Below are positions 1 through 10,600 of a stretch of 64,000 nt of DNA, piece by piece. The notes beneath the pieces were generated by a model. The model worked only from the letters and a program-made list of their open reading frames with translations, had not been told where the DNA came from and ran no database searches. The stretch is taken from the NCBI GenBank assembly GCA_029339195.1, contig JAPTJF010000001.1, positions 513,015 through 577,014 of the forward strand, given 5' to 3'. Position 1 is the stretch's first letter, and each line of letters starts with the position of its first letter. This DNA is from Micractinium sp. NFX-FRZ. Taxonomy: Eukaryota > Chlorophyta > Trebouxiophyceae > Chlorellales > Chlorellaceae. The position numbers were made by a program, and so were the translations under genes.

Positions 1-6
1 ACTCAC

Positions 7-3000
7 CAGCGTGTCCCAGGCAGCGGGGTAGCTGAGGCACTCCTTCCACTGCAGCACTCCCGTGGACAGCAGCACGCACAGGCCCAGCATGGCGGTGGTG
101 ACGGCGCTGATGCCCAGGAAGTCGCCGGCCACCCACAGGCACACGGCGGCGCCCATCGTGCCCAGCATGATCTTCTCGTTGCGGGACATGGGCCCCATCT
201 TTTCGAGGCGCTCGGCCGCCAGCTGCAGTACGGGTGAGGGGTGGTAGGGTGGGGGCGGGGGGGAGACGATGGTGGAGCGGGTTCTGGCGGAGCTGTTCAG
301 GTTGCGAGACATAGGCCCCATCTTTTGGGCACGCAGCTGCCACCAACAGGGCCGCAGCACATGCCTGTTCACAACCGCCACACATACAGCAGTAAAGCCG
401 CACCTTGGGCGCCTCCGGTGTGTCCTTGATCTCGGGTGCAAACAGCTTGTACATGAGGAGCGGCGTGACCATCAGGCCGCACAGCGCGGGCACAATGGAG
501 GCCTGCGGGGGGGCAGCCGGGCAGCGGGGGCAGGGCAGGCGGGGGCGGGCGGGTTGGGTGGAACGTTGAGTGCAAGTTGCCTGGGCGAGCTGGGCAGGGG
601 CACAACGCTTGAGATGGCAGCGGCGCAAGGTGGCGGGCCAGCAGAGAAGTCCAGGAGCCACTCTGACCCACCCTGAGCGACGCGGCCCGAGCGGAGTGTA
701 TCGCCACCCGCATGACCGCGGCAGCACTAGCACTGTTGCAGACAGCAGGCTTTGGGATGCCCAGCCCCGGCCCACCTTGAGCCAGATGACCCCCAGGGGG
801 AGTAGAGCACCACCCCCATGACCACAACAGCCCTAACAGAGTTGTATAAAAGGCAAGAATTGAGATGCCCAGCCCCGCCACAACTTGAGCCAAGTGACGC
901 AGGGTGAGTAGATGACCACCCCCATTACCACAACAGCCCTAGCGCGATCAACAAGAGGCATATACTCAACCCACCCACCTTGAGCCAGGTGACCCAGGGT
1001 GAGTAGATGACCACCCCCATCTCTGCCGCAATCTTCATGCACAGCAGGTTCTGCGCGGCTGCCGTGAGGAACATGGCGCTGCTGTGCACGCTGCCCTGCA
1101 GCTGGCTCTGCACCAGGAAGGCGCCCAGCTTCTTGCGGGAGGGGTCGTCTGCAGGTCGAGGAAAACATCGAGACGAAGGGGGTATGAGAGCGGGGCGCAG
1201 CAGAGATGGTATCAGGGGAGCGCACGTCTTGCTTCTTGAGGGAGGGGGCGTCTGCAAGTGACGGGAACATAGTCGAAGGTTCGACAACCAAGAACGGAGC
1301 GAGACTGCTTATGAGCTTAGGCGAGGAGGAGTCACGGGCGTGGACTGTGCAGGACTGCACGAGTCGCCCCGCACCAGTACGGCGCGCTGACGTGTAGGTA
1401 CACGTCCTTCGCACAGCAGGACGGCAGAAGACAAACCAACTGGCCAACCCACGCAGCAGAGGCCCAGGCAGGCAGGCAGGCAACCGGTGGCGGCAGTGCT
1501 CTTTGTGTTGCTGATCACTCACTGGGCCTGCTGCCGGAGCTGAGGGAGAGGGAGTTGATGATGGGCATGAAGATGCCGCCGGCGCGGGCGGTGGTGGAGG
1601 GCATGGCGGGCGCGATGCACGCCTCGGCCACTGCAGGGGCAGGGGCACACATACATCAGCGTGCAAGGGTGCCTCAGTACGCGGCATGGCACACATCGCC
1701 CCGATGAACTGTAGTGCCTGCTGAACATCTTCGCAACGGGAGAAGGGCGCAGGGCACGAGCCCGGGTGCCCTAGCCAGGATGCAGCTTGCCTCGCTGCAC
1801 CACACACGCCCGCTTGCGCCACCTTGGCAGCGTCATGCCAGCTCAGCAGCGCCCGTGCCAGCCCCGCACGCGCTGCCTGATCGATTATAACCCTTACAGC
1901 ACGCGATGCCAAAGGGCAAGCACAGCATTGGTGTCGTGCTCACCCGACAGGCCGTAGGCCAGCCCCAGCGTGCTCTTGCCAAACACCTGCACAAAGATGG
2001 TGGCCACCCGCTCGCCCAGCCCGGTCTTCTCAAAGCCCTGCAGCCAGGGGAATAGAGGGGTGGGGCAGCGGGGCAGAAGTTGAGGTGGCTGGCAAAGGAG
2101 GCGGGGGCGCACCTTGGGGTGGCAGGGGGAGGGTGATGGACGGGCGTGCCCGTTGCGCTGTTGCTGCCTCGCCACAACCTCCACACTGGCATGCGGCGGT
2201 GCCTCTGTTGCTTCAGGCTGCCCCGTCCGGGCAAGGACGCGGGACAGGACGCAGGCAACCACCCGCGCTCACCCGTGCGAAGAAGAAGGAGACGACGATG
2301 AGCCAGATGACGTCGTTGGTGAAGGCGGTGAAGGCCTGCGGGCAGGGTTCAGCAACCAAGCATGAGCATTTCAGTGCGAGACACAGGCGGTTCACCACAG
2401 CGCACAGCATGGGAGCGCAGCATGCATGGGGCACTGTACGTATGCTAATCCACACATGGGTCCACGACAAGCTGGCGCCAGCAGGCAGGCTGCAGACACA
2501 GTGCAGACACAGCACAGCACAGCACAGCATGATCACAGCAGGCTCACGGCAGAGAAGGAGAGCGTCTTGGTGGCGATGGCGGTGGTCACGGCCATGAATG
2601 CCCAGGCGCCCACAGGCAGCGGCTCCAGCACCAGCCCTGTTCAGAGAGGGGAGCCAGGAGCGCATGGGAAGCTGTCTGGAAGCTGTACTGGCCAATCTGG
2701 ACCATGCTAATGTGTGGGCAGAGTGAGGAAGCAACAAGGCAGGCCCCGGCAGGGTGGTGGGGAGCTGGAGAGGTGGCGGTTGTAAGGACTTGCTAGGAAA
2801 GTGGTGCGTGCAGTGCGTGCTGGAGAAGGCTTGGCGTGGGTTCCCCATGGTGGGTTTATCACAGGGCTGCACAGCAGCCGCAGCGTGCCAGCAACAGCCT
2901 GCCCACCTGCTGACATGTAGCGCCGCCACGGCGGTCCATGCCGTGTACTGCTGCCGGCATGCAGACAACTAATAATACAACTGCCCAGCCTGCCCACCTG

Positions 3001-3802
3001 CGATGGTGCTGACAAAGATGGACAGCAGCGTCCAGGCCTCCACTTCAATCCCCACAGGGATGGGCACCAGGAAGCGCAGGGCCAGGCCCAGACCTACTGA
3101 CGCCAGCAGCGGCACCGGCTTGGCGCCCTGCAGTGGGGGGAGCATGGGAGCACCACGACAGTGGGAAAGCAAGGGGCGGGGGCATGAGGAGGGCGGGAGA
3201 CGGGGAGGTGGGGAGGCAGGGACGGCAGGCAGGGGAGGCCAGCTGGGCGCCGCTGGGAGCAGCTCATACCCGGCATCAATGCCCTTTGTTCCTCCGTACC
3301 ATCTGCAGTACACTGCAATGCGCAGCAGCCCTCTGCTGATCAGCGTGCTGCCAAGCTGAGGAGCACCTTATGCCACACTTCTAAAGCCGGCAAGTGCTCC
3401 GGCTCACTGCGCAGCACATGCCGCCAACTGCCCATCACCACACTACAGTGACCAGGGCTCACCGGCCAGGAGGGCGCTGCAGGCGGCGTGGGTGCGGGGA
3501 TGGCTGCAGCGGCCGACGCCACGACAGGCACCGCTGCCGCTGGCGAGGGGCGGGCCGCGCGGTGGCGCAGCTGCCCCTGTTGCCGCAGCGGCGCCAGGGC
3601 GTCCCTGCAGCATGCGGCATGCATTGATTATAGGGCCAACACAAGCAAGGGAGGGTGCAAGGGCGCTCGCAGGGCAGGCGGCAAAGCCCCACCTATGCAG
3701 CAGGGACGCCCTGCTGGCGACCGCCGCAGCCGCTGGTTGCCGATGCACAGCGCTACGCGCTGCCAGGGGCATCACCCCCTTCAGGGTTGCGCTGCACTGC
3801 AT
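7..3802 (-). CDS. DiT1: Plastidic 2-oxoglutarate/malate translocator, DiT1 type (3' end beyond window)
   Basis: A DASS-family inner-envelope carrier that exchanges 2-oxoglutarate for malate, linking cytosolic carbon skeletons to plastid ammonium assimilation and photorespiration. Ten exons join in frame: 3693-3802, 3463-3604, 2998-3127, 2548-2636, 2273-2335, 1944-2037, 1523-1630, 979-1148, 404-502 and 7-222. They give 407 residues before the window edge. The first ~75 residues are Ala/Arg/Ser-rich, as in a transit peptide. The mature part starts GAKPVPLL and contains TAFTNDVIWLI, KTGLGERVAT, FGKSTLGLAYGL, APAMPSTTARAGG, LTAAAQNLLC and EIKDTPEAP, diagnostic of DiT1 rather than DiT2 as I remember the two families. 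Every intron is GT-AG. The last visible exon ends at a GTGAGT donor at position 6, so more exons follow. The intron at 503-978 holds two decayed copies of the preceding exon end. Confidence 0.93.
774..930 (-). repeat. Two decayed copies of the end of DiT1 exon 8
   Basis: TTGAGCCA..TGAC.C..GGG.GAGTAG and ACCACCCCCAT recur at 777 and 885, after the true exon end at 980; periods are 95 and 108 bp. In the copy at 777 the AAG/GTGGGC donor is still intact; in the copy at 885 it is destroyed. Confidence 0.85.
2508..2529 (+). repeat. AGCAC pentanucleotide repeat in DiT1 intron 4
   Basis: Four AGCAC units about 18 bp from the donor of exon 4 (2548). Confidence 0.8.
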
Positions 3803-4381
3803 TTTGCGCGACGCTGGCCGGCAGCCGAGGGCTCTTGCAGTTTACAACTGTACAGGGCCAGCTGGCTATTGTGGGAAGATTGATCGCAGTCAGGAAAGCG
3901 CGATGCATGCTGTAGCAGCAGCTGAGAGCCCTGGAAAGGCTGTGGGCTGCCACATGGGCAAACGCCAAGAAAGCAGAGGATTTGGGCCCAATCCCGTGCT
4001 TTCGGGGCTCGTAATGCCAACCCATTGACGCCAGGAGCGATCCACAAGCAGTGTCGCCCCCTGCAGACGCCTGAGCAAACACCGGCACTGTCATTGGGCA
4101 GTCGCCCGCCTCTCTTGTTCGGCAGAGCGCACCACTATGGTCGTGGCATCTGTGCGCTCTCATCTGAACGGCGCGGCGGCAGCGGTGAGCTTGCCTGCTG
4201 GTGCCGCCACTGCCGCTGCCACCGCCGCCTGCCTCCTGCTGCCTGGTTGGCAAGCGCACACCCTGTTGAGAGCGCCCCATGTCCGGTTGGTCTGCAGAGA
4301 TCTTCCTGTTCTGCATGCACAAGCCGGCTGGCTGTGCGCCCTGCACAGCAGCAGCGGCGGCAGCAGCGGCAGCAGGGTGCA
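3803..4381. promoter_or_regulatory. Divergent intergenic region between DiT1 and the TMEM19-like gene
   Basis: 579 bp separate the two oppositely directed start codons, so both promoters and 5' UTRs must lie here. No clear TATA box is visible. The + strand ATG at 4138 opens an Ala-rich frame that could be an upstream exon of the TMEM19-like gene, using a GTGAGC donor near 4186; this is unproven. Confidence 0.5.
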
Positions 4382-6999
4382 ATGCCACGCCGCCCCTGCG
4401 CCGCTGCCTCGGCCGCTGCAGCCGGCGGCGGCGGCGAGCAGCCGCCGCCAATAGACACGACATATGAGCGGCTGGACACGGTGGGGCAGCCAGCAGACGG
4501 GTTGGATCCCAAAGTGGCCGAGGCTTTGCAGAAGGTGCAGGCAGCACTGGCGGATGCAGAAGACAACATGCAGCGGCTGCACGAGCTGCCCTCTGCCCGG
4601 CTGCCCACCGCCTGGGACCAAGTCCTGTCCGTGCTTCGCCCGGTCGGCCAGTTTGCAGCGCTGACAGCCGTCTGCGCGGCAGCGCACTCCTTCAATGTGG
4701 TGGCACGTGTGCTCATAAGCCTGGCTGTGGGCCTGGGGGCCGCTTGGTACGGCTGGCGCCGCTCCTCCCTCTCGCCCTCGGGCGCTCTGGCGGTGAGTCT
4801 GTGTGCGTGTGCGTGTGCAGTGGTCCGCACCACACACCTTCAGCTGTGCTGTGGCGTGCCACTGCTCTGCAGCCATGGTGCAGCACGCCATTTCAGTTCA
4901 GTAATTCCAGGACGTGCAGGAGCCTGCGTACTGCCGCCTTTCCAGCGCCCGCACTGGTGCCCGGCTCCCTCTTCGCCCAGGCACCCTGCCCACAGAAAGC
5001 CCGCTGCTGCTCCCCCATTGTACACGTTGCAGGCGGCGCTGGTGGGGTGGGGCACCCTGGGTGCCTCCTTCCGCTGCGGCCTGCTCCTCCTCACCTTCTT
5101 CTTCACTTCCAGCAAAATCACGCAGGTAGGGTGAGGTGCTGGGTGGGCTGTGGGTCCGTACCGGCGTGAGTTTACGGGCTTGAGCGGGTAGGCTGGGGCG
5201 AAGGGCAGGGGCAGGACACAGCAGAAGCGTGGACAATGTGCCACTCCTCGCCTTCTTGTTTACCTCCAGCAAGATCAAGCCGGGTGGGGGTGGGGGTCCG
5301 TACTGGGGTGGCCCCTTCTCTCCCCTCCCCCATGTCGTGCATTGACGCACATGTTGAGATCCCTGCCTTCCGTCTCCACTCACCTGCCAACCCAAACATG
5401 TGTGTCATGCACTATCGTCATGTTGCTGAATGCAGCTGGGTGGGGAGATGAAGGATGTGGATGAGCAAATCATGAAGAGACATGCTCTGAAGCAAATTCT
5501 GTGGTGTATTTCCCTCATGTCAAATGCAGCTGGGTGAGGAGATGAAGGATGTTGATGAGGATCACAAGAAGGGTGGGCAGCGGGACTGGCGGCAGGTGAG
5601 GCCCAGGCGCTGTCGGCCGGCTCGTCAGCCAAACGCGTGCAGGGTCGCCAATGCTTGCTTGCTCCGGAATCTTGCTTGCTCCTGCTTGCATAGAGGCATA
5701 TGCAAGCACTGTTGTTCATCGGCTCCGTCTCACGCCCCTCAGTAGCCCCTCACCCTCACCTCGCCCTCTCATCTCCCCGCCCACCTCCCTGCCCGCCCGC
5801 CAGGTGTGCTGCAACGCGCTGGTGCCCACCGCCCTGGCCCTGGCAGCTGCCTACTACAGCGGCAGCGGCGGCGCGGCAGGCGGCGCTGACCTGGCGCTGG
5901 GCCAGGCGCCAGGTGGCGGCGCCAGCGCGGCGCTCACCCGCCTGCTCACCGCCCTGCATGCCGCCTTTCTGGGCTACTACTCCTGCTGCTGCGGGGACAC
6001 CTGGTCTTCAGAGCTGGGCCAGCTCAGGTGCGCGGGGGGCTTGCCCGTTTTGGGGCTTGCCGTTGAGCTGTTGAGCTGGTCAATGAACGCTTGCCACATG
6101 GACGGACACCTGGCAGGCATGCTGCTGCCTCCTGCGCTGCTTGCTGCATGCGCCTGCTGGCTGGGCGTGCCGCCTGCATGGCTTGGCCACACCTGCCTAG
6201 CCGCCCGTCCTCCTGCCTGCCTGCCTGCCTGCATCCCTGATGAGTTGTCGCTCCCTGCCTTCCCCACTTCTCCGCCTGTGCCCACTTGTGCTGCAGCGAG
6301 CAGCAGCCCCGGCTGATCACCACCATGCGCCCCGTGCAAAAGGGCACCAATGGGGGGGTCACGTGGCTGGGTCTGGGCGCCAGCCTGGCGGGCGGCCTGG
6401 CCATGGGCCTCACCTTCTACCTCTCCACCCTCCTCAGGTGTGAGGCCAGGCCAGCCCAGGCCTCACACTCACGTATGGCTGGCTTGGGGTGTAGGGTGCT
6501 CAGCCGTGGGATGTGGCAGCCAGTGTGGTGGCGTGTTTGCTGCTGCTGCGCCTGCTGGGAGCCATCGGAGGCGCTGGCTGTGCAAGGGTGGCGCCGGCTG
6601 CAACAGCGAGCGAGTGGGTAAGCCCCTGCTCGCCGCCACTCGCATGGCAAGCTGCCCCAAACTCACGCCTGCTCCCTTGCCGCCGCATCCCTTGCTCCCC
6701 CCATGCCCCCCTGCAGCCCGGGCGGCGGCGGGCTGGCAGGCCCTGCGGCTCGGCAGTGGCAGCTGGTTGCCCTTGGCGTGGGAGCTGGCCTTGTGGGATC
6801 CCTGGTTGACTCCGTTCTGGGAGCCACCGTTCAGTTCACTGGGTACAACCGAGTGACCAAGAAGGTCACCGGGCGCCCCGGCCCCGACGTCAGCTACATC
6901 TCTGGCCTGCCTGTGCTGGACAACAACATGGTGAATGCTGTGTCGGCCACCGCTACGGCCGCCCTGACGGCGGCGCTGGCTGCCGCCGTGCTGGCCTGA
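4382..6999 (+). CDS. TMEM19/DUF92 family integral membrane protein
   Basis: A multi-pass membrane protein of the DUF92 family, which includes animal TMEM19, Arabidopsis PGR and the phytyl-phosphate kinase VTE6. The substrate here cannot be told from sequence. Exons 4382-4792, 5033-5125, 5530-5595, 5804-6027, 6297-6437 and 6717-6999 join in frame to 405 residues. Family hallmarks are [80 protein letters not shown] and a C-terminal [10 protein letters not shown]. The GTNGGVT and LDNN motifs favour the TMEM19/PGR branch. The first ~135 residues are a soluble extension with a helical stretch. The start at 4382 is the first in-frame ATG; an upstream exon is possible. Intron 2 (5126-5529) contains decayed copies of the end of exon 2 and the start of exon 3. 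Confidence 0.88.
5229..5300 (+). repeat. Decayed copy of the end of TMEM19-like exon 2
   Basis: CTCGCCTTCTTGTTTACCTC, then CAGCAAGATCA, repeats the exon end (CTCACCTTCTTCTTCACTTC, CAGCAAAATCA); both are followed by the phrase GGGTCCGTAC. Confidence 0.8.
5430..5470 (+). repeat. Copy of the start of TMEM19-like exon 3
   Basis: AATGCAGCTGGGTGGGGAGA, then TGAAGGATGTGGATGAG, mirrors exon 3 from 5523 including its acceptor. Confidence 0.85.
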
Positions 7000-7671
7000 G
7001 CGGGCCGCTGCTGGTGGCAAGGCGGCCGGGGCGCCGTTGCTGCAGCAGGCAGCATATGCATGTCAGTGTTGCACAGTGCTGGCATCTGTGTTGCGCCTTG
7101 TTGTTTGGTATCTGTACATGGATGTAATGTGCCGCTGCATGCCTGGTGAGGAAGGATCTGCAGATTGCCACGACAGTAGTGGAGCCAGGAGATAAGCTGC
7201 ATGCGTGCTGGCGCAGATGCAAGCCTCCCATCGCCGGCAGCAGCAGCCAGCCCTCCCGCAGGGCCCAGGGTCGGGTGGCGGGGCAGAACGCGAGTGCTGG
7301 TGCCAGCAGCTGACCGTTGGACATCTGCACACCATGCCCCAAGGGAGGTGCGCTTGTTTCAATGCGGCTGCGATGTGGGTGCGTGGTGCAGGAGGTAGGG
7401 TTCCTCAGCCAGGGGCAGCCAGCCACCCCCATGCCCAGCCCACTGCTGAGGTTCCGAGAGCCAGCTGTAGGTCGTGAGCGGGCTCTACACTTCTGCATGC
7501 TATCTACCGCCGCATCCTCGGAAGCGAGTGCGTTTCGGACCAAGGCTCCCCCACGGCAGGCGCTGGCTTCAGGGGCCAGCTAACAGACGAACTCATTCTC
7601 GGACGGCTCTTTCTCGGCGAACCAACACCTCACAAAACCTGAGACGGAGGAGGCGCCGGGGCGGGCTAGGG
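7000..7671. other. Intergenic: 3' UTR of TMEM19-like gene and promoter/5' UTR of the ion channel gene
   Basis: No coding exon was recognised. The 5' part should be the 3' UTR ending near the TGTAA at 7123. The remainder precedes the channel start codon at 7672, and the bases before that ATG are G-rich. Confidence 0.5.
7123..7127 (+). terminator. UGUAA poly(A) signal candidate for the TMEM19-like gene
   Basis: TGTAA lies 124 nt after the stop codon at 6999, a usual distance for the green-algal poly(A) signal. Assigned by motif and position only. Confidence 0.45.
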
Positions 7672-10600
7672 ATGGCGCGGGGGCCGCCGCCACTGCCGGC
7701 GTTCAGCAGAGCGGCGGGAGCGGCGTTGCCGCTGGGCTGCCTGCTGCTGAGCCTGCTGCTCCCATGGTCAGCCGCCCAAATGGAGACGCCCCTCAAGGGG
7801 CAGGGCAGCCCTGGCAACGACACCACCGAAGTGTTTCTCTCCGTGTATCTGGATCGGCTTCTGGAAGGTACCCAGGGGGATAGGACGGGGGCCGTCGGGC
7901 GGCGCCTTGCAGTGTGTGGCAGCAGAGGGCGGGCAGACCCCTTGCAAGGTGCAGCTCGGCATAGCTGGCTCCTGCTGCCCAAGTCCTTTTCGCCCCGCAA
8001 TCACTGCGCTGGCAGCCCGTTGCACCTCCGAGGCCCGCACATCGGCTTCCCTCCCCCCCGTTGGGCCCCATCCGGACTGCTCCCGCCCGCCACACTTGCC
8101 GTGCGGCCCACACTGCTTGCATTGTGCCCCCGCTCACCGCGCTGCCGCCTGCCCTCCTGCGCGCCTCTACCTGTAGTGGATGACACGAGGCACTACAGGT
8201 TCAGTGCCGTGCTGTACTTCTACCTGACCTGGCGGGACCCCTCCGCCCATGCCACCATCACGGCAAGCACGCGGCGCATGCGGGAGCAGGGCGGCGCCTG
8301 CCAGCGCCCCTGCACCGACTGGGTGGACAACCTGAGCTGCTGCGACGGAATATACGCCCCCACCTTCTTCTTCAGGCAAGCCGCAAGGGTGTGGTGGCGG
8401 CTGCCAACCCAGCATGAGGCCCGCGGTTGGGGAGTTGAGGGGGCACAGCAGCTGTGATGGGGCCAATCTAGTCGTGGCAGCTATTGGCCCTATAGCTAGA
8501 GACGCCCCGGGTCCTGGGGACCGTGCCGCGCCCCTGCCCCGCCACCTGTCCCTAACTTCAAGCCAAGCCTCTTTGCAGGAACGCGTTTAGCTTTCCGCAG
8601 GACCGTGCCGTGGGTCAGAAGCTGTATGCGCTACCGCCCCCAAACGGCAGCGTGCTGTGGACGCGCTACGTGCAGGGGCAGTTCTATCAGGTGTGGGATG
8701 CATGCACGCAACACAGGGCAGAGTGGCGGCTGATGTGGTCCCGGAGCATGCTGTGGTCGCGCTGTGCCGTGCCGTGGGGACGCGGTGCTGAGCTGTGCTG
8801 TGCTGCGCCGTGCTGTGCTGTGCTGTGCTGTGAGCAGGTGGCTCTAAGATTGGGCAGCCACGCCCCTTCTCCCCCCCCCCTGCTTCCTGCCCTCGCTACA
8901 GCCCTGCACCCTTATGCTGCCGTTGCAACTTACGCTGTGCTGTGCCTGCTGCCCCTGCTGTGCCCCATGTGTGCAGCCCATGGATCTGAGGTGAGGGAGT
9001 GCAAGAGGCACCTCATGCCCTGCGCCTGGCTGCTTCACCCACGGCACAGCACAGCACAGCACAGCAAAGCATGCATGGGCACAGCACGGCACAGCACAGC
9101 ATGGGAGTATGTATGCGCAGCACAGTAACAGCACAGCACAGCACAGCGCACGACTGCCACCCTCCCCCACCCCCTGCACCGCCCGCCCGCCCACTGCCCC
9201 GCCTGGGCACCGTTGCCCCTGCCTCTTGCCCCCCGCCCCTGCCTCAGGCACTACCCCTTCGATAGTTTTGATCTGCTGGTGACGCTGGAGTTTCTGGACA
9301 CCAGCCCCCCCGGCCACCCAGGCCTCACCGTGCGGCTCAGCAGCGGCGGCAAGCAGCTGTACACGTGAGCGCACGCAGCACGGCAGGCAGAGGGGGTGCT
9401 TTCTCAGGGACGGAGGCCTGCCCTTGCTGGGTGCCTCCACATCTCCTCTGTATTGCCTGCTCTTGCTCACTCTCCCACATCTGCTGCGCACTGCCTGCCC
9501 CTGCTTGGTGCCCTCACATCTGCTCTGCACTGCCAGCCCTTGCTGGGTGCCCCCACACCTGCTCTGCACTGCCTGCCCTTCCTGGGTGCCCCCACACCTG
9601 CTCCGCACTGCCTGCCCTTCCTGGGTGCCTCCCCATCTCCTCTGCACCGCCTGCGCCCCCACCCGACCACCTACTCGCCATCTCACCTGCCTGCTCGCCC
9701 CCGCTGTGCTGCAGCTATGGCCGCGGCGACGCCGTCTCCCAGTGGGGCGTGGAGGCCCTCACTGCCCAGGTCCTGAACAGAGTGGACTCGGTGGCCTGGT
9801 TTCGCAACTACTCAGACCACCCCTCCGACCCAGATGACCCGCTGGGCTTGACCACCACCAGCGCTGCGCTGCTGAGGGGGGCTCCCCCAGGGGCCACCAG
9901 CATGCAGGTGGGTGGCCGTCTTGTGGCTAGCTGTAGTGGTCGGGTTGGAGGTTGGAGAGGCCTAGCAGGCACAAGTGCTGCCAGGTGAAGAACCCCTAGT
10001 TTAGCAACTGCTCTTCTCCGCCTGGCCCGCCCCCCCAGGAAACCAACCCCTTCACCAGTTTTCCTGCTATTCATAACGAAGTTCAAGTATAACTTTCTGC
10101 CTGGCCCAAGCCCCTGCAGGACACCAACCCCGTCACCATGGTTGCCATCAAAATCCGGGTCAGGCGCTTCTGGAAGTTCCACATGCTCAACACAGTGCTG
10201 CCGGTGAGAGGTTGGCAGGAGCCGGGCGGTGGTGCCAGGGAAGCGCTTTGCCAGAGGGGGCACAGCCCCCTCGGCCGCTGAATCTGCCGGCAGGGCAGCT
10301 GTGGCAGGGCGTGTGTGCAGTGGCGGCGTGTGCGTGCAAACCCGCCCGCCTCCCTGCATGGCTGGGCCAGCACCGCCCTGCCATCCTGGCACCCTCCCCA
10401 CAGCCTGCCCGCCTGGCGCCCTCCCGCCCCTTCCCGTGCTGCAGATCCTGCTGCTGGGCCTGCTCTCCTTCGTGGTCTTCTTCCTGGAGATCAGGGAGCT
10501 GGCCACCCGGCTGGGGGTGGTGGTCACCCTCTTCCTAGGTGGGGCCAGCCTCTGTGGGGCCAGGGGACCGAGGGGAGGGAGGGGAGGGAAGGACCCTCCT

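Noticed and set aside
4025..4381. Upstream extension of the TMEM19-like frame to 4025
   Set aside because: The extension begins with TTG and contains no ATG before 4382; non-ATG starts are not expected for this gene.
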